A stretch of DNA of 64,000 bases from Cupriavidus pauculus (GCF_008693385.1 NZ_CP044065.1:3224001-3288000); one strand, 5' to 3'; positions 1 to 9,359 are shown, numbered from the stretch's first letter. Translations and numbers: made by a program. The notes: generated from the letters alone by a model not told the origin.

Positions 1-720
1 ATGCCCGAGCGTTCGATGTCGTAGGTCACCACGCGCCCGCGCCACAGCGGCGCGTGCTCCTGCATCAGCTGAGCCAGACCGCTACGGCTGCCCGGCATGC
101 GCGTATCGGTGAAGTGCCGGCGGTTGTAGACGATGACCGCGGGTTCGAAGGTCGTGCCCCAGGCCTCGTCGCGCCATACGGCCCACGCAGGCAGCGCGCC
201 GCGCTCGGGCGATTCGTAGCGCTGCGCGTAGCCATCGTTGACGAGCTTGATCTGCAGGTCCATCGCCGTGCTCCAGAGCACGTCCGCGTAGTCGGCGTCG
301 CGCGCCGGGCGGCCGCCGCCGAGCTTCGCCGTTTCGGCGAGGAAGCGATCGTTGAGCTCGACCGTATTGAGGTCGCGGTAGTTGACGCGCACACCGGGAA
401 AGCGCGCCTCGAAGCCGTCGATCAGCGGCCGCACGATATCGCTGTCCGTCGACGCGTACACCGTGACGGCACCCTCGTGCAGCGCGCGCGAGACAATGCC
501 TTCGTACTCGGCCGGATACCCGGCGGGCGCGGTGGGCGAGGTAGTGCGGGAACCGGCGGCCTGTGCGCGCGCGACCGTGGGAAAGGCCGGCATCGCGGCC
601 AGCGCCGCCGCGGCCGCGCCGGCTTCGAGCAGGCGGCGCCTTGCGGGATGCGGGGCGGGCGAGGCGGCGTCCGCGGCTGGGCAGGAGGGGCGCGATTCGG
701 AGAGCGGCTTGGGCGGCATG
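1..720 (-). CDS. Extracellular solute-binding protein (ABC type), 3' end outside window
   Basis: The reverse strand is open from an ATG at 720 to the window edge, giving about 240 residues of a longer protein. The N-terminus has a charged stretch, an Arg-Arg pair (ARRRLLEAG) and an Ala-rich hydrophobic core ending near ARAQA, which reads as a Tat-type signal peptide for a periplasmic protein. The mature part (VTVYASTDSDIV, PLIDGFEARFPGVRVNY, GTTFEPAVIVYNRRHF) is typical of family 1 iron/polyamine-like ABC binding proteins. It is divergent from a TctDE-like two-component system, which in related bacteria often controls such a binding protein. The ligand cannot be told from sequence. The C-terminal part and any permease genes lie outside the window. 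Confidence 0.8.
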
Positions 721-754
721 GCGGCAGAGGCGACACCCGGAGCGGGGCGGCGTT

Positions 755-760
755 ATTATA
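755..760 (-). promoter_or_regulatory. Possible -10 element for the solute-binding protein
   Basis: TATAAT on the reverse strand, 35 bases before the ATG of the solute-binding protein, in the short divergent region shared with the response regulator. No good -35 hexamer is visible at the right distance, so a regulator-dependent promoter is possible. Confidence 0.35.
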
Positions 761-814
761 GGCGCCCCCGGACGCGTCCCGCATCCGGGCCGATGGGGGT
801 GGAGGAGGTCCCGC

Positions 815-1489
815 ATGCGCATCCTGCTGGTGGAAGACGAAGTGGAACTGGCCCGCTGGGTCGCGCGCGCGCTCGAGCAGGGCGGCTTCGTCATCGAGCA
901 CGTGGCGGACGGCCTGCAGGCCGAAGCCCGGCTGATGGCCGAGGAATACGACGCCGTGGTGCTGGACCTGCGGCTGCCCGGCAAGGACGGGCTGGCCGTG
1001 CTCAAGGCGATGCGCGGGCGCGACGACCGCACGCCCGTGCTGATCCTCACCGCGCAGGACACGCTCGACGAACGCGTGCGCGGCCTGAACCTCGGCGCGG
1101 ACGACTACCTGCCCAAACCCTTCGCCATCGCCGAACTCGAGGCCCGTATTCTCGCGCTCATCCGCCGCAGCCGCGGGCGCGCCCATCCGCGCCTGCAATG
1201 CGGCGCGCTCGTGTTCGATGGCGAGACGCGCAGCTTCACGCTCGGCGGCGCGCCGCTCGCGCTGACGCCACGCGAATCGACGCTGCTGGGCGCGCTGCTC
1301 GCGCGCAGCGGCCAGCCGCTGACCAAGGCGCAGCTGCTCGACAAGGTCTTCTCGCTCGACGCCGACGTGAGCCCCGACGCGATCGAGGTGCTGGTCTACC
1401 GCCTGCGCAAGAAGCTCGCCGGGCATGGCGTGACCATCGTGACGCTGCGCGGCTTCGGCTATCTGCTGGAACCCGAGGCCGAGACCTGA
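815..1489 (+). CDS. OmpR/TctD-family response regulator
   Basis: 224 residues. The receiver domain starts MRILLVEDE with acidic pocket residues E7/D8, the phospho-acceptor Asp51 in VVLDLRLPG and the conserved Lys in LPKPF near residue 101. A C-terminal winged helix follows (LTPRESTLLGALL, then VSPDAIEVLVYRLRKKL and VTLRGFGYLLE), typical of OmpR/PhoB DNA-binding domains. The ATG at 815 is chosen because GGAGGAGG lies just upstream at 801-808; the longer upstream open frame has no such site. It precedes the histidine kinase by one base, so the pair is co-transcribed. The likely target is the divergent solute-binding protein gene. Confidence 0.9.
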   Translation: MRILLVEDEVELARWVARALEQGGFVIEHVADGLQAEARLMAEEYDAVVLDLRLPGKDGLAVLKAMRGRDDRTPVLILTAQDTLDERVRGLNLGADDYLPKPFAIAELEARILALIRRSRGRAHPRLQCGALVFDGETRSFTLGGAPLALTPRESTLLGALLARSGQPLTKAQLLDKVFSLDADVSPDAIEVLVYRLRKKLAGHGVTIVTLRGFGYLLEPEAET

Positions 1490-1490
1490 C

Positions 1491-2954
1491 ATGTGGCGAC
1501 GCCACCTGCGCGCCCCCGCGCGGCTGCCGTTGCGGCTCTGGCTGCGTGGCAGCCTGCGCCGCCAGCTGCTGTTGCTGCTGGTTCCCGCACTGATCGCGAT
1601 TACCGCGATCGACTCGTGGTTCACGTACGACACGCTGCGCGACGCTGCCAACACTGCATACGACCGCTCGCTGTACGGGTCCGTGCGGACCATCGACAAT
1701 GCGATCGGCATGGCCGGCGAAAGCGTGCAGCTGTCGCTGCCCGATGCCGCGATGGAGATGTTCGAGACCGCCGCGCAGACGCATGTGTTCTACCGCGTGT
1801 CGATCGAGCGCGCGGGCGTGGTCGAGACCATCACCGGCTATGACGATCTGCCGCTGCCCGCGGGTACGCTCGTCAACAACGAGACACGCTTCTACGACGC
1901 GACCTATCGCGACGAGCCCGTGCGGATTGCCGCCATGGCAAGGCCCGTCTACCGGCCCGATGCGCATCTGCGCGTGATCATCCAGGTGGCGGAAACCGCG
2001 GAGCCGCGCACGATGCTGATCGCGCGCGTGTGGCGCAGCGCGCTCGCGCGCGACACGGTGCTGATCGTGCTGTCGGCACTGATCCTCGTCGGCGGCATCA
2101 CGTACGTGCTGCGTCCGCTGGCGCGGGTACGCGACGAGGTTCGCGCGCGCTCGCCGGACGACCTCACGCCGCTCGCGTTCGACCACGTACCGGTCGAAGT
2201 GCGTCCGCTCGTCGATGCGGTGAACACGCACGTGGCGCGCTCGGAAGCAATGGGCCAGGCGCAGGCGCAGTTCATCGCCGATGCCGCGCACCAGCTGCGC
2301 ACGCCGCTGGCGATCCTCAAGACACAGGCCGAGTTCGCGCAACGCCAGCTCACGCTGCATGGCGACCACGGCGACATACAGGCCGCGCGCGAAGCCGTGG
2401 GCGCGATCGAGACGCAGCTCGGCCAGGCCGCGCGACTGACCAACCAGTTGCTGGCGCTCGCGCGCGTACGCCGCGATGGCGCGGTGCCGGTGGAGGCCGT
2501 GGATGTCATCGATGCGGTGGCCGTCGCGGAGCAGGTCGCACTCGACTATCTGCCGCTGGCGCGCGGCAAGCAGCAGGACTTTGGCTGGGAGCGGCCCGCC
2601 GGGCTCTCGCTGCCCGTACGCGCCGACGGCGCGCTGCTGCGCGAGGCGCTGGCCAACCTCGTGCACAACGCCATCCAGTATTCGCCGCGCGGCAGCCGCA
2701 TCACGCTTTCCGCGCGGCTCGCGGGCGACGAGGCGCTGCTGGTGGTGGAGGACGACGGACCGGGGATTCCGCCCGAGGAGCGCGAGAAGGTATTCGCGCG
2801 GTTCTACCGGCGGGTCGGCCACACCGAGCCCGGCTCGGGTCTTGGCCTCGCCATCTCGCGCGAGATGGCGGCGCGATTCGGCGGCAGCGTGACGCTCAGG
2901 GATGCCACGCAGGGGCGGGGCGTGCGCGCGGTGCTGGCACTGAAGCTGGCGTAG
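1491..2954 (+). CDS. TctE-like sensor histidine kinase
   Basis: 487 residues. An N-terminal membrane segment (LLLLLVPALIAITAI) is followed by a periplasmic sensor region of about 130 residues of the 2CSK_N type, a second membrane segment near 185-205, then a HisKA domain with AHQLRTPLAIL (His near residue 267). The ATPase domain shows the N box (HNAIQYSPRG), G1 (DDGPGIPP) and G2 (GSGLGLAIS). All catalytic boxes are intact. It sits one base after its response regulator. TctE-type kinases sense carboxylates or related small molecules in the periplasm; the signal here is unknown. Confidence 0.9.
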   Translation: MWRRHLRAPARLPLRLWLRGSLRRQLLLLLVPALIAITAIDSWFTYDTLRDAANTAYDRSLYGSVRTIDNAIGMAGESVQLSLPDAAMEMFETAAQTHVFYRVSIERAGVVETITGYDDLPLPAGTLVNNETRFYDATYRDEPVRIAAMARPVYRPDAHLRVIIQVAETAEPRTMLIARVWRSALARDTVLIVLSALILVGGITYVLRPLARVRDEVRARSPDDLTPLAFDHVPVEVRPLVDAVNTHVARSEAMGQAQAQFIADAAHQLRTPLAILKTQAEFAQRQLTLHGDHGDIQAAREAVGAIETQLGQAARLTNQLLALARVRRDGAVPVEAVDVIDAVAVAEQVALDYLPLARGKQQDFGWERPAGLSLPVRADGALLREALANLVHNAIQYSPRGSRITLSARLAGDEALLVVEDDGPGIPPEEREKVFARFYRRVGHTEPGSGLGLAISREMAARFGGSVTLRDATQGRGVRAVLALKLA

Positions 2955-2972
2955 CACGCCCGGGCGCGCCGG

Positions 2973-3815
2973 CTACCTGCGCACCACCGCGTCGTCGCAG
3001 GGATCCTTGCGTGCGATCGCGGGCACGCGGATCACGGCATCGAAACCGTTCGCCACCGTATTGCTCTCTTCGAGGTAGCCGATGCTGAGCACCTTGCCCT
3101 TGTCGCCGGCAATCCAGCGCGGCACGCCGAGATCGCGGCGCACATGGCCGTTGCCCGCGATCAGCACCACGCCGCGGTCCGCGTAGGGCTGCATCGTCGC
3201 GGCCATCATGGCATCGCGCGCGGCCTGGGCGCTCAGCATGCCCGGCAGCATCTGGCGCGGAAACAGCCCGCAGTGACCGGCATCGAGCGCCGTCGATTGC
3301 GCGGAAACGAGATCGGCCGGCAACGGCCTGTCGAGGCCCAGCGCCTTCTGCTGGCCCGCGCTGAACACGCTGCCCAGCCCGCCGCGCACGATCCGGCTCG
3401 CGTCGGCACGCGAGAGGTTCGCCGCAAGCAGCGGCAGGTCGTACTGCAAGGCCAGCGCCACCACGGGGCGGTAGAGCGGCCATTGCCATGCGTTGCGATC
3501 GCCCGTCGCCTGCGCTATCACGTAGTCGGCGTCGTCGGGCCGCTCGCGCCGCGCGCGATCGATGTCCGCCTGGCGCTCGCGATCGAACTGCTCCATCGCG
3601 ATGGCGGGCCGCCAGCCGGCCTGCACCGCGCGCGTCAGCGCGTCGAGCCGCTGCTGCTGGCCCTGCGCGTTGTCGTGGACCTCGCCCAGCAGCACATACG
3701 ATTTGCCGGCGAAAGTCTTGCTGACCGCTTCCGGCTGCGGCGACTGGTTGAAGAACTGGCTGGCACAGCCGGTCAGCGCGAGCGCGCAGGCCAGCGCCGC
3801 TATGCGAATGATCAT
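2973..3815 (-). CDS. ChaN-family lipoprotein
   Basis: 280 residues. A short signal peptide ends in the lipobox ALTGC, so Cys17 should be lipidated. The body has the ChaN/Tiki features: YVLLGEVHDN near the start, an AMEQFDRE segment, and VLIAGNGHVRRDLGVP toward the end. Family members are iron- or haem-associated surface lipoproteins; the biochemical role is not settled. It overlaps DUF2149 by 4 bases, and that gene overlaps an ExbB-like gene, so the three form one tightly coupled operon. The context suggests metal or metallocofactor uptake powered by an ExbB/ExbD-like pair. No TonB-dependent receptor is adjacent in the window. Confidence 0.85.
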   Translation of the reverse strand: MIIRIAALACALALTGCASQFFNQSPQPEAVSKTFAGKSYVLLGEVHDNAQGQQQRLDALTRAVQAGWRPAIAMEQFDRERQADIDRARRERPDDADYVIAQATGDRNAWQWPLYRPVVALALQYDLPLLAANLSRADASRIVRGGLGSVFSAGQQKALGLDRPLPADLVSAQSTALDAGHCGLFPRQMLPGMLSAQAARDAMMAATMQPYADRGVVLIAGNGHVRRDLGVPRWIAGDKGKVLSIGYLEESNTVANGFDAVIRVPAIARKDPCDDAVVRR

Positions 3816-4129
3816 GGTTTGTCGGTCTCCGGCACGTACACGATCGATCCATCCTTCATGCGATAGGCGACGCCGGCCTTGACGCCGTCGCCACTGCCCG
3901 GCTGTCCCGTGCCCTGATAGCGCACGACCTTCTGTCCCTGCCGCGACACGATCTCCATATCGGGCTTGCCGGGGCGCGTGATGACGGTGACGTCGTCGTG
4001 CGTAAACGGGTTCATCGGGTTGCGCGCAATGGCGATGAGGAGCGCGGCGATCACCACGAGGAACACGTCGATGAGGTTCACCACCGACAGGATCGGATCG
4101 TCGGCTTCGCTCTCGTCGAGGAACTTCAT
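3812..4129 (-). CDS. DUF2149 protein, ExbD/TolR-like membrane protein
   Basis: 105 residues: a short acidic N-terminus, one membrane helix (NLIDVFLVVIAALLIAIA, residues 18-35), then a soluble domain of about 65 residues. The helix carries Asp21 in LIDVFLVV, closely matching the proton-conducting Asp helix of ExbD (FIDVMLVLL), and topology and size also match ExbD. DUF2149 genes are known neighbours of MotA/TolQ/ExbB-like genes. From this it is inferred to be the ExbD-like partner of the next gene. Start and stop overlap both neighbours by 4 bases, which implies translational coupling. Confidence 0.85.
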   Translation of the reverse strand: MKFLDESEADDPILSVVNLIDVFLVVIAALLIAIARNPMNPFTHDDVTVITRPGKPDMEIVSRQGQKVVRYQGTGQPGSGDGVKAGVAYRMKDGSIVYVPETDKP

Positions 4130-4635
4130 GCGTCCGCGCTCCGGGCCTGCCGCGCGCGGCCGAGCCAGACCAGCTCCTCGGCCAGCCAGCGACGGCGCAC
4201 GTTGACCACCCAGAACGTGATGCTGGCCGCGATCAGCGCGAGGATCACCGCCGAAAACGCGATGGTCAGGTTCTCGCCCACGTTGGCGAGATCGCCGCCG
4301 GACAGGCTCTTGAGCGCGGGACCCATCGGGATCATGGTCGCCACGAGTCCGAGCATGGGCGCCACGCGCGTGGCGATGCGCGCGCGCTCCAGCAACCGGT
4401 GGGCAGCCACGTCGAGCGCATCGGCGTCGTCCTCACCGTGCCGGCGCGCCCAGGCGACGAGCGCATAGCCGCGCCCGCTATCGATCGGATGCCGCGCGCG
4501 CAGCCATGCCTGCATGGCAAAGTCGCCGAGCGCCCAGAACGCGTGGACGAAGAGGATGCCGATCAGCGCGAGGGTCGGATACAGGAACAGCTGTCCGACC
4601 TCGTACATAAGGGTTTCGAGCGAGGTGGGTGTCAT
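4126..4635 (-). CDS. MotA/TolQ/ExbB proton-channel family protein
   Basis: 169 residues with three predicted membrane segments: residues ~15-35 (FLYPTLALIGILFVHAFW), one in VAPMLGLVATMIPMGPAL, and one in IAFSAVILALIAASITFWV. The segment after VAPMLGL corresponds to the conserved ExbB/TolQ block. The ATG at 4635 is chosen because it starts directly before the first hydrophobic helix; an upstream in-frame extension reads into the adjacent RND gene region and is low-complexity. It is the first gene of the three-gene operon with DUF2149 and ChaN. Expected role: energising transport across the outer membrane with the DUF2149 protein. Confidence 0.85.
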   Translation of the reverse strand: MTPTSLETLMYEVGQLFLYPTLALIGILFVHAFWALGDFAMQAWLRARHPIDSGRGYALVAWARRHGEDDADALDVAAHRLLERARIATRVAPMLGLVATMIPMGPALKSLSGGDLANVGENLTIAFSAVILALIAASITFWVVNVRRRWLAEELVWLGRARQARSADA

Positions 4636-4673
4636 GGCGTTGGATTCTAAGCCAAACGCCATGACCGAGGCCG

Positions 4674-7600
4674 CTACCGCTGCGCGAGCGCTTCCGGTTC
4701 CGCGCGCAGATTGCCTTCCGCGTCGATCTGCAGCGGGCCGCTGCCCGAGAAGCGGTCGAGCGCGAGGTAGATCACGGGCGTGATGAACAGCGTGATGACC
4801 TGCGAGAACAGCAGGCCGCCGACCACCGCGAGGCCGAGCGGCTGGCGCAGTTCCGCACCGGCGCCCAGGCCGAGCGCGAGGGGCAGGGCACCCATCACCG
4901 CCGCGAACGTCGTCATCATGATCGGGCGGAAACGCAGCAGGCACGCCTGCCGGATGGCCTTGGCCGGCGCCATGCCCTGCTCGCGCTGCGCGGCAAGCGC
5001 GAAGTCGATCATCATGATCGCGTTCTTTTTCACGATACCGATCAGCATCAGCACGCCGATGGTCGCGATCAGCGACAGCTCCACGTTGAAGATGAACAGC
5101 GTGAGCAGCGCCCCGATGGCCGCCGAGGGCAGGCCGGCCAGAATCGTCAGCGGGTGGATATAGCTCTCGTACAGCACGCCGAGCAGCGTGTAGATGACCG
5201 CGATGGCGGCGACCAGCAGCACGATCTGCGTGGCCTGCGACGACTGGAACACCGCCGCGTCGCCGCCCCAGCTCGTGAAGATCGAACTCGGCATTTCGAT
5301 CTCGGTGCGGAAGCGATCGATCTTGCTGGACGCATCGCCCAGCGCCGCGCCGGGCGCGAGGTTGAACGACACCGTGACGGACGGCAGCTGCCCCTGGTGA
5401 TTGACCGCGATCGGACCGACGCGCCGCTCCGTGGTCGCGAACGCGGAAATCGGCACCATCTGGCCCGTCTTGCTGCGCACATAGAGCTTGGAGAACGCGG
5501 TCTCGTCGGTGCGATCGACTTCCGCGGCCTGCAGGATCACGTAGTAGTTGTCGATCGGTGTGTAGATCGTCGATACCTGCCGCTCGCCGAACGCCGTGTA
5601 CAACGCCGTGCGCACGTCCTGGATCTGCACGCCGAGCGCGTTAGCCTTGTCACGGTCGATCGTGAGCTGCGCCTCGAGGCCCGATTGCTGCGAGTCGCTG
5701 GTCACGTCGCGGAAGATCGGCTCCGCGCGCATCTTCGCCATCAGGCGGTCCGAATACGACTGGAGCTCGCCGGCCTTCACGCTCTGCAGCGTGTACTGGT
5801 AGCGGCTCTTGCTCTGGCGGCCGCCGAGGCGCAGGTTCTGCACGGGCGAGAAATACACGGCGAGGCCGGGCACGACCGACACGTCCTTGCGCAGCGACTC
5901 CACCACCTGCGGCATCTTGGGCCGTTCGCCCAACGGCTTCAGCTCCACGAACATCCGGCCCGTATTGATGGCGGGCGAGTTGCCGCCGCCGATCGAGGCC
6001 ACCACCGACTTGACCGAGGGATTCGCGCGGATGCGCTCGGCCGCGTCGCGCAGCCGCTCGGACATCGCCTCGAACGAAATGTCCTGCGGACCTTCCGCGT
6101 TGACCTGGATCTGGCCGATGTCTTCCTCTGGGAAGAACCCCTTGGGAATCTTCGCGAACATCACCGCCGTGAGCACGAACGTCAGGCCCGCGAGCGCGAG
6201 CACGAAGCGCCGGTGCGCGAGGCACCAGTCGAGGCCGTTCGCATACTTGCGCAGCGTCCAGTTGAACAGATCCTCGAACCACTGCGTCGAGCGCAGGCCG
6301 ATCGATGCCTTCTTTGGCGCGTGGTGGGGTGCAGCGTGCGCGACGGCGGCACCCTTGTGATCGCCATACGCATGCTGCGATTCGTCGATCGGCACGTTGT
6401 CCGCCGACAGGAAGCGCGCGCACAGCATCGGGATCAGCGTGAGCGACACCAGCGCCGACACGAGAATCGACAGCGACACCACCGCCGCGAACTCGTGGAA
6501 CAGCAGGCCGATGACGCCCGGCATGAAGAAGATCGGGATAAACACCGCCACCAGCGAGATCGAGATGGAGAGGATCGTGAAACCCATCTCGCGCGAGCCG
6601 ATCAGCGCGGCCTTGAGCGGCTGCACGCCTTCCTCGATATGGCGCACGATGTTCTCGAGCATCACGATCGCATCGTCGACGACCAGGCCCACGGCCAGCG
6701 TGATGGCCAGCAGCGACACGTTGTCGAGGCTGTAGCCGAGCGCCTTCATCAGCGCCACGGTGCCGATCAGCGAGATGGGCACCGATACGGTCGGGATCAG
6801 CGTGGCGGCCGCGCGGCGCAGGAACAGGAAGATCACCATCACGACGAGCGCCACCGTGAGCGCCAGCGTGAACTGCACGTCGTGGATCGACTCGCGGATG
6901 GACACCGACCGGTCGTTGACCACGGCCACGTTGACCGAACCCGGCATCTGCTGCACGAGGCGCGGCAGCGTCGCCTTGATCGAGTCCACCACGGCCACCG
7001 TGTTGGCATCGGGCTGGCGCAGCACGGTCAGCACGATCGAGCGCTCGTTGTTGAGCCAGCTGCCGGTCTTGATCGTCTCGACGCTGTCTTCCACCTCGGC
7101 CACGTCGGAGAGGCGCACGATCGCGCCGCTCGGCTGGCTCGCGACGATGATGTTGCGGAACGCATCGGCGTTCGACAGCTGCCGGTTGGCCTGGATGGTC
7201 AGCGTCTGGCGCGCGCCGTCGAGCGTGCCCACCGGCGTGTTGGTATTGGCACGATTGAGCGCGACCGCGAGTTCGTCAAGCGTCAGCCCGCGCGCGGCCA
7301 GTGCGTCGGGCCGCGCGCGCACACGCACCGCAAAACGCTTCTGTCCGAGCACCTGCACCTGCGCGACACCCGGCAGCGTGGCCAGCGTCGGCGAGATCAG
7401 GTTATCGCCGAACGCATTCAGCTCGGCGAGACTCATCGCGGGCGAGTTGATCGCCAGCAGGATCACGGGGGCATCCGCCGGATTCACCTTGCGGTACGAC
7501 GGCGGCTGCGTCATCTCGATTGGCAGCGTGCGCTGCGCGCGGAACAGCGCGGCCTGCACGTCGACGGCAGCCGCATCGATCTCGCGGTCGTTGTTGAACT

Positions 7601-7880
7601 CGATCGTGATGCTCGAGTTGCCGAGCGTGTTCGACGAGCTGATGACGGTGACGCCGGGAATCGTCGCGAACTGCTTCTCGAGCTGGATGGCCACGGACGC
7701 GGCCATGGTCTCCGGACTCGCGCCCGGCAGCGTCGCCGTGACCTGGATCACCGGCGAGTTGAAGCTGGGCAGCGCGGCAATCGGAATCGTGGGGTACAGC
7801 ACGATACCGGTCACGATGACGGCCAGGCACAGCAGCACCGTCATCACGGGCCGCCGGATACAGAGCTCGGACAGCGTCAT
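4674..7880 (-). CDS. RND efflux permease, HAE1 family (MdtC/MuxC-like)
   Basis: 1068 residues, normal for the family. It begins LSELCIRRPVMTVLL, typical of inner-membrane RND pumps, and has the proton-relay pair Asp-Asp in VGLVVDDAIVMLENIV in the fourth membrane helix. The repeat structure of two halves, each with a large periplasmic loop, is evident. Residues ~500-522, in the cytoplasmic loop between the halves, form a His-rich insert (HAYGDHKGAAVAHAAPHHAP). The MdtC-like N-terminus suggests drug or bile-type substrates; substrate is not determinable. The adaptor gene ends 4 bases upstream, so they are one operon. No outer-membrane factor gene is adjacent, so a TolC-like partner must be encoded elsewhere. 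Confidence 0.93.
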   Translation of the reverse strand: MTLSELCIRRPVMTVLLCLAVIVTGIVLYPTIPIAALPSFNSPVIQVTATLPGASPETMAASVAIQLEKQFATIPGVTVISSSNTLGNSSITIEFNNDREIDAAAVDVQAALFRAQRTLPIEMTQPPSYRKVNPADAPVILLAINSPAMSLAELNAFGDNLISPTLATLPGVAQVQVLGQKRFAVRVRARPDALAARGLTLDELAVALNRANTNTPVGTLDGARQTLTIQANRQLSNADAFRNIIVASQPSGAIVRLSDVAEVEDSVETIKTGSWLNNERSIVLTVLRQPDANTVAVVDSIKATLPRLVQQMPGSVNVAVVNDRSVSIRESIHDVQFTLALTVALVVMVIFLFLRRAAATLIPTVSVPISLIGTVALMKALGYSLDNVSLLAITLAVGLVVDDAIVMLENIVRHIEEGVQPLKAALIGSREMGFTILSISISLVAVFIPIFFMPGVIGLLFHEFAAVVSLSILVSALVSLTLIPMLCARFLSADNVPIDESQHAYGDHKGAAVAHAAPHHAPKKASIGLRSTQWFEDLFNWTLRKYANGLDWCLAHRRFVLALAGLTFVLTAVMFAKIPKGFFPEEDIGQIQVNAEGPQDISFEAMSERLRDAAERIRANPSVKSVVASIGGGNSPAINTGRMFVELKPLGERPKMPQVVESLRKDVSVVPGLAVYFSPVQNLRLGGRQSKSRYQYTLQSVKAGELQSYSDRLMAKMRAEPIFRDVTSDSQQSGLEAQLTIDRDKANALGVQIQDVRTALYTAFGERQVSTIYTPIDNYYVILQAAEVDRTDETAFSKLYVRSKTGQMVPISAFATTERRVGPIAVNHQGQLPSVTVSFNLAPGAALGDASSKIDRFRTEIEMPSSIFTSWGGDAAVFQSSQATQIVLLVAAIAVIYTLLGVLYESYIHPLTILAGLPSAAIGALLTLFIFNVELSLIATIGVLMLIGIVKKNAIMMIDFALAAQREQGMAPAKAIRQACLLRFRPIMMTTFAAVMGALPLALGLGAGAELRQPLGLAVVGGLLFSQVITLFITPVIYLALDRFSGSGPLQIDAEGNLRAEPEALAQR

Positions 7881-7884
7881 GATG

Positions 7885-9114
7885 TCAGTGCCCGCCGTTG
7901 CCAGCTGCCGGCGCGGATGCCCCTCCGGCCTTGCCTTCGCGAATGCGCGAGCCGGGGCGCAGGTTCTGCGTGCCTTCCGTCACCACGCGCGCGCCGGGCT
8001 GCACGCCCTCGATGACCGCCGCGGCGGCCGTCGTGGCGATGACCTTCACCGGGACGCGCGCCACGGTGCTGTCGGGCTGCACGGTGTACACGAAGCGGCC
8101 GTCGGGACCGGTTACCACCGCCTGCGGCGGTACCGTCAGCGCGCCCTTGAGCGTCTGCACCACCGCGTTGACGTTGGCATAGGTGCCCGGCCAGAGCCGC
8201 GTTTCCTCGTTATCGAACTGCGCCTTGATGCGGATGCTGCCGTATTGCGGGTCCACCGTGTTGTCGATGAACGTGATGCGGCCGACGACGGGCGTCTTGC
8301 TGCCGTCGTTGGGCAGCGCGGTCACCTTGACGGGACCGATGCGCAACGCCTCCCGCAACGCGGCCAGCTGCCGCTCGGGCAGCGTGAACGTGACGGCGAT
8401 CGGCGAGATCTGCGCGACGGTGACCATCGAGACGGCGGTCGCCGTCGGCGTGACGAGCGAGCCGGGAAACACATTGATGACGCCGGTCCGGCCGCCGATC
8501 GTGGCGCGGATGGAGCCATAGCTGATGGCCACGCGGCTGGCTTCGATCGCGGCCTGGTCGGCGCGGATCGTCGCCTCGAAACCGTCCACCTTCGCCTGGG
8601 CGGTGTCCACCGCGCTGCGCGAGATGAAGTTGCGCTCGAGCAGTTCCTGGCTGCGCGACAGCGTGCGCCGCGCATCGGCAAGATCGGCCTGGTCGCGCAA
8701 CAGCTGCGCGCGGGCGCGCGCCATATTGGCTTCGTCCATGCGCGTGTCGAGCGAGAACAGCAGGTCGCCCGGCTTGACGGTCTGGCCTTCCTTGATATGC
8801 ACGGACTGGACCGTGCTCGAGATCTGCGGCCGCACCTCGACGGTCTGCAGCGCGGTCACGTTGCCGTTGGCGTTGACCTCCAGCGGCACGTCACCCTGCT
8901 GCACGGCCGCCGTCGCCACCATGATCGCGGCGGGCGCCTTGACCTCGTGCTTCGGGACGTACCACATCTTCCAGCCGAACCAGGCGGCACCGCCGGCCAC
9001 GAGTACCACGACTACGGCAACCCACGGCGAAATCCGGCCGCGCCCCGTACCGGCGGCCGCGCTCCAGTTGCCATCGACAAACCCCTTGGGCCGGTCGATC
9101 CCGTCTGTTTTCAT
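7885..9114 (-). CDS. RND efflux periplasmic adaptor (MFP, HlyD-like)
   Basis: 409 residues. One N-terminal membrane anchor (WVAVVVVLVAGGAAWFGW) is followed by the lipoyl/barrel-sandwich half-motifs (VRPQISSTVQSVHIKEGQTV and GRTGVINVFPGSLV), an alpha-helical hairpin rich in Ala/Arg, and a C-terminal beta-barrel and membrane-proximal domain. The ATG at 9114 is preferred over 9144 because a GGAGAAGGG stretch lies about 8 bases before it. It is the first gene of the operon with the RND permease and bridges the pump to an outer-membrane channel. Confidence 0.92.
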   Translation of the reverse strand: MKTDGIDRPKGFVDGNWSAAAGTGRGRISPWVAVVVVLVAGGAAWFGWKMWYVPKHEVKAPAAIMVATAAVQQGDVPLEVNANGNVTALQTVEVRPQISSTVQSVHIKEGQTVKPGDLLFSLDTRMDEANMARARAQLLRDQADLADARRTLSRSQELLERNFISRSAVDTAQAKVDGFEATIRADQAAIEASRVAISYGSIRATIGGRTGVINVFPGSLVTPTATAVSMVTVAQISPIAVTFTLPERQLAALREALRIGPVKVTALPNDGSKTPVVGRITFIDNTVDPQYGSIRIKAQFDNEETRLWPGTYANVNAVVQTLKGALTVPPQAVVTGPDGRFVYTVQPDSTVARVPVKVIATTAAAAVIEGVQPGARVVTEGTQNLRPGSRIREGKAGGASAPAAGNGGH

Positions 9115-9212
9115 GTGAGGACCCTTCTCCACTGCGAACGTCAAACGCTGCTCCCCGTGCGTCCGGCGGCTTCTTGGAGCCGCTTCGTCCGCGTATCTGC
9201 CCTGTATCGAGC

Positions 9213-9275
9213 CTGTATAAGTACAGCGCTGGCGCGTTTCAGGCTAGCGCGCCTTATTACAGCGCATTACAGCGG
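9213..9275 (-). promoter_or_regulatory. Upstream region of the RND operon with inverted and direct repeats
   Basis: Two elements lie 100-160 bases before the adaptor start. One is the inverted repeat CTGTATAAGTACAG (9213-9226). The other is a tandem 10-base direct repeat ATTACAGCGC / ATTACAGCGG (9256-9275), one helical turn apart, as often seen for OmpR-type regulators. Functional assignment is inference only. Confidence 0.35.
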
Positions 9276-9359
9276 CAGACATGCCAATGCCGGCCGCGCC
9301 CCTTGACGGGCGGCCGGCGGGGTCGGGCGTCGATACCCTTGTATTAAAAGGGAAACATA

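Noticed and set aside
5154..8015. A 953-codon open frame on the plus strand opposite the RND permease
   Set aside because: It is the complement of the RND gene; composition is His/Arg/Gly-rich with no recognisable fold, typical of shadow frames in high-GC DNA.
9213..9226. CTGTATAAGTACAG as a LexA box
   Set aside because: Spacing between CTG and CAG is 8, not 10; kept only as a generic inverted repeat.
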